Origin: CAYWXV01 sp964462535
GTDB taxonomy: Bacteria; Bacteroidota; Ignavibacteria; OLB7
Assembly: GCA_964462535.1 (NCBI GenBank)
Contig: CAYWXV010000013.1
Span: 17,974-81,973 of the forward strand
DNA: 64,000 nt
Direction of reading: 5' to 3'
The notes under the pieces are model-generated. The model did no database searches. It saw only the letters and a program-made list of their open reading frames with translations, and was not told the origin of the DNA. Position numbers and translations under genes: made by a program. Of this stretch, positions 61,655 through 64,000 are shown piece after piece. How positions within the stretch are numbered: the first letter of the stretch is position 1; every line of letters starts with the position of its first letter.

Positions 61655-63121
61655 TTACCTGCTCTGATGTTCCAGTTCGTTGACCTCGATGTACTCCGGA
61701 CCAAGCAGCTTGGCAAGCGATGCGAAGTCCCCGCGGACACTCACCACACGTCTTCCCATTCTGCGCAGCCACGAACTGGCTGCCGACGATCGGGCGCCAG
61801 ACTTGCAATGGACATAGAGGGGATCGGCGTTCGGTATAGCATCGATCATCGGCGCAAGACGCGTATGGGCGACGTTGTGCGCGCCGGTGACATGCCCCTC
61901 GCGGAACTCGCTTCCATTCCGGACATCGAGGATTGTCGGCTGCGAAGTTCGGATTATCTCTGAGAAAATCTCCATGTCGATCTCTTCAATCGTGTTGCAA
62001 TCTCCGCCGTCGTGCACATAGGCACTCATCTCCTGCGGTGTCACGTACCCATCGATTCGATCCAGTCCGATCCGGATCAGCGGTACAACTGCTTCGGCCA
62101 CACGGTCTTCGTCGATCACCAGATAGATCTTCATCTCGGGCGTCACATATGATCCGGCGAGGGTGGCGAATGACTTCCCGAGCGGGGCATTGATTGCACC
62201 TTCGAGATGTCCCGATTGAAAGAGATCCCATGCACGCGTGTCGATCACAGCGACGTCTCTGTCGTCCACGTCGATATCGCCCGGCTTCACGGGGGTGGGT
62301 CGAGGGAGATGACCGAGAATTGCCGGACCGTCGCGGTTCTCTTTCTTCATCCGCGCGAAGTAGGGTGGAGGCTCCGGCTGTCCCTCGATGATTGAGTCGA
62401 CGAAATCACCTTCGTTGCCCCTCGAGTCGGCAAGTGGAGAATTGAAGCGCTTCTCGTACCCGACGGTGGATTGCGGCACTGCACCAAGCGCTTTGCCACA
62501 GGCCGACCCTGCGCCGTGCCCCGGCCACACCTGCAGATAGTCCGGGAGCTCGTCGAAGAGGCGGAGCGATTTGTAGAGGTTTCGAGCCGAGGGATCGGCG
62601 ACACCCGACAGTCCAGCCGCTGACTCAAGGAGGTCGGGGCGACCGACATCACCAACAAAAACGAAGTCGCCGGTTGCGATACCGATCGGTTCGTTCGCCC
62701 CCCCACCCAGGTCCGTTACCAGATAGCTCATGTGCTCCGGCGTGTGTCCCGGCGTGTGGACCGCCTGGATTCTGATGTTCCCGACATTGAACGAATCACC
62801 GTCGCGAAGGAGTTGATGACGATACGATCCACCCCCCGATTTCGCGTCGAGCCAGCCATAACTCCAGTCCGGGCCTCCTTCGGCAGAGAGATGAAGCGTG
62901 GCGCCGGTCTTCTCCGCCAGCTCGCGCGCGCCGGAGAGGAAGTCGGCATGGATGTGCGTCTCGGCGATGTGTGTAATCCTGAGTCCCTCGCGCATTGCTG
63001 CGTCGATATAGCGATCGACGTCCCGTTCCGGGTCGATGATAAGTGCTTCGCCCGTCTTCTGACATCCAATCATGTATGCAGCCTGAGCCAGGCTGTCGTC
63101 ATAGAGCGTTCTGAACAGCAT
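61655..63121 (-). CDS. Persulfide dioxygenase-like MBL protein fused to two rhodanese domains
   Basis: A 488-residue protein. The N-terminal MBL domain has THIHADFLSG, HTPGHTPEHMSY and TGDFVFVGDVGRPDL, the ETHE1-like iron-binding pattern. The first rhodanese domain (about 270-370) lacks a catalytic Cys; the second (about 385-480) has it in VHCKSGARSS. It probably oxidises glutathione persulfide to sulfite and moves sulfane sulfur between thiols. Downstream is the coupled exporter gene, upstream a single-domain rhodanese gene. Confidence 0.93.
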   Translation of the reverse strand: MLFRTLYDDSLAQAAYMIGCQKTGEALIIDPERDVDRYIDAAMREGLRITHIAETHIHADFLSGARELAEKTGATLHLSAEGGPDWSYGWLDAKSGGGSYRHQLLRDGDSFNVGNIRIQAVHTPGHTPEHMSYLVTDLGGGANEPIGIATGDFVFVGDVGRPDLLESAAGLSGVADPSARNLYKSLRLFDELPDYLQVWPGHGAGSACGKALGAVPQSTVGYEKRFNSPLADSRGNEGDFVDSIIEGQPEPPPYFARMKKENRDGPAILGHLPRPTPVKPGDIDVDDRDVAVIDTRAWDLFQSGHLEGAINAPLGKSFATLAGSYVTPEMKIYLVIDEDRVAEAVVPLIRIGLDRIDGYVTPQEMSAYVHDGGDCNTIEEIDMEIFSEIIRTSQPTILDVRNGSEFREGHVTGAHNVAHTRLAPMIDAIPNADPLYVHCKSGARSSAASSWLRRMGRRVVSVRGDFASLAKLLGPEYIEVNELEHQSR

Positions 63122-63173
63122 AGGTATCTATTGATCTTGGTACGTGTTGTCGTTCAATTCAGGTCGTCGCACC

Positions 63174-63512
63174 TCAGTGAGACCGAAGCCAGCCCATTGT
63201 GCCACCATCAAGGCTGGCAAGATCTGTGTAGCCCATCTTCGCAAGGATCGCGGCACCACGCTGTGAACGGTTGCCGCTCTGGCAGACAACCACGATTGGA
63301 GTCGACTTGTCCTTCGGGAGCTTCGAACCACTCCGTCCCAGGTCACCAAGTGGGATGTTTATGATCCCGGGGATCTGACCGAACGCCTTCAGCTCAAACG
63401 GTTCACGGACATCGATCACTATCATGGAACGAAGCTTCTTCCGCATTGCGTCGAACTCGCGCGCGTCGATGCGGCGAAATGGGGTCTGGGTTCTACTGAA
63501 GAGTCCTAGCAT
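63174..63512 (-). CDS. Single-domain rhodanese
   Basis: A 112-residue protein with the active-site loop VVCQSGNRSQ and DVREPFEL at the first conserved strand. It has no signal peptide. AAGGAG lies seven bases upstream of the ATG. As first gene of the unit it would supply sulfane sulfur to the dioxygenase. A 7-bp tandem repeat starts 78 bp upstream of its start codon. Confidence 0.93.
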   Translation of the reverse strand: MLGLFSRTQTPFRRIDAREFDAMRKKLRSMIVIDVREPFELKAFGQIPGIINIPLGDLGRSGSKLPKDKSTPIVVVCQSGNRSQRGAAILAKMGYTDLASLDGGTMGWLRSH

Positions 63513-63590
63513 CTACATCTCCTTGATTGATGAAATCCCTGTTTTAACAATGGGATGCAGCGATTTGGAAAAGGATTCAGGACGGCAAGG

Positions 63591-63709
63591 ATGAAGGATG
63601 AGGGATCAAGGATGAAGGATCAAGGATCAAGGATGAAGGATCAAGGATCAAGGATGAAGGATCAAGGATCAAGGATCAAGGATCAAGGATGAAGGATCAA
63701 GTATGAAGG
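63591..63709. repeat. 7-bp tandem repeat array, 17 units
   Basis: Seventeen consecutive heptamers of the form ATSARGG (ATGAAGG or ATCAAGG, two units with one change). Parts show a 21-bp higher order of one ATGAAGG followed by two ATCAAGG. Located upstream of the sulfur operon on the minus strand. Confidence 0.97.
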
Positions 63710-63867
63710 ATGAGCGCAGGGGCCAATCCTCTACCACACGATTGATCCGCGTTGACGGATCAGCCGATGCGGACGGCGTCCGTAGGGGGGGAGAGCCTAG
63801 GGCGCGCCGGTGAGACGCTGTTCCCAGGGCAGACATGAGATATGATAGACGAAGGTCACGTCCATAT

Positions 63868-63897
63868 CCCCCCTCTCTCAGAATTGAGAGAGGGGGG
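63868..63897. terminator. GC-rich hairpin downstream of ECF gene
   Basis: CCCCCCTCTCTCA and TGAGAGAGGGGGG form a perfect 13-bp stem with loop GAAT, 26 bases after the ECF stop codon on the minus strand. There is no T tract. Confidence 0.6.
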
Positions 63898-63922
63898 GCC
63901 GGGGGGTGAGAGCAGGCGCCGA

Positions 63923-64000
63923 TCAGTCGAGGTACGACTGCATATGGTCGCGCACCTTGTTGCGGGCACGGTGCAGGCGGGATTTCACGGCGGCGGGTGT
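63923..64000 (-). CDS. ECF sigma factor, 3' end only
   Basis: The minus strand from the window edge reads TPAAVKSRLHRARNKVRD and ends MQSYLD, stop TGA at 63923-63925. The 25 residues match the recognition helix and end of sigma-70 region 4 (typically TPAAVKSRLHRAR in ECF factors). The rest lies outside the window. Confidence 0.85.
   Translation of the reverse strand, partial: TPAAVKSRLHRARNKVRDHMQSYLD

Larger units (their letters stand above)
63513..63922. other. Intergenic region with tandem repeat and hairpin
   Basis: 410 bp between the rhodanese gene and the end of an ECF sigma gene. It contains the heptamer array (63591-63709) and a GC-rich hairpin (63868-63897). No gene is seen. Confidence 0.65.

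Noticed and set aside
63591..63709. CRISPR array
   Set aside because: Units are 7 bp with no spacers and no cas genes; it is a simple tandem repeat.
1..64000. tRNA and rRNA genes
   Set aside because: Intergenic regions were read for TpsiC-loop-like GTTCGA contexts with acceptor stems; the few hits lie in coding sequence or in element copies.

Overview
The window looks like a metagenome-assembled scaffold from a Bacteroidetes/Chlorobi-group bacterium. My best guess is a Kapabacteria- or Ignavibacteria-like lineage; this is inference from gene content, with no marker-gene phylogeny. Support comes from three secreted proteins with type IX secretion (T9SS)-style C-terminal sorting domains, two TPR regulators ending in LuxR-like helix-turn-helix domains, many Gram-negative lipoproteins and beta-barrels, a high-GC genome, and promoters with a TATCTT(T/C)G element resembling the Bacteroidetes -7 box. 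Two 100-N gaps are present. One of them, inside purK, is flanked by an exact 55-bp duplication and is almost certainly an assembly artefact. No tRNA, rRNA, CRISPR array or complete insertion sequence was found.

Layout. 1-20.5 kb is mostly envelope and secreted functions: an OmpA/vWA lipoprotein, a double zinc ribbon protein, a TPR-LuxR regulator divergent from a DNRLRE lipoprotein, an M16 protease, a T9SS cargo protein, prolyl oligopeptidase, a DUF481 barrel, a PqqB-like MBL protein, an M15 peptidase, an OXA-type class D beta-lactamase directly downstream of a BNR-repeat T9SS protein, and a second TPR-LuxR regulator. 20.7-27.5 kb holds a halogenase-like flavoprotein, a SAM methyltransferase, an OsmC protein, and a Ser/Thr kinase translationally coupled to an ECF sigma factor. 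27.7-37.6 kb has two related NYN-type proteins (one with its catalytic acids lost), an RRM protein, a tandem pair of 84-residue proteins, an SGNH hydrolase, BtpA, and purK. 37.8-48.7 kb is housekeeping: rpoN with a large insert, pncB, TauE/SafE, a PASTA protein, an MFS exporter, gluQ and an RraA-like gene.

48.9-51.7 kb is a complete arsenic resistance unit: arsR divergent from arsI-acr3-arsC, with inverted-repeat operators overlapping the promoter. 52-55.8 kb encodes envelope proteins, a penicillin-binding-type serine hydrolase and an S66 LD-carboxypeptidase. 56-59.9 kb is a redox cluster of two cytochrome P460-type lipoproteins, a Tat-exported Rieske protein, a haem-porin fusion resembling Cyc2-type proteins, and a YceI protein. 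60.2-63.5 kb is a sulfane-sulfur cluster (rhodanese, persulfide-dioxygenase/rhodanese fusion, TauE/SafE, OsmC) preceded by a 7-bp tandem repeat. The last bases hold the end of a further ECF sigma factor.

The most unusual structure is a dispersed element of up to about 150 bp (7 copies seen) with terminal inverted repeats and a central palindrome. Every copy lies just 3' of a gene, and in five copies the gene's TAG stop codon abuts or overlaps the element end.
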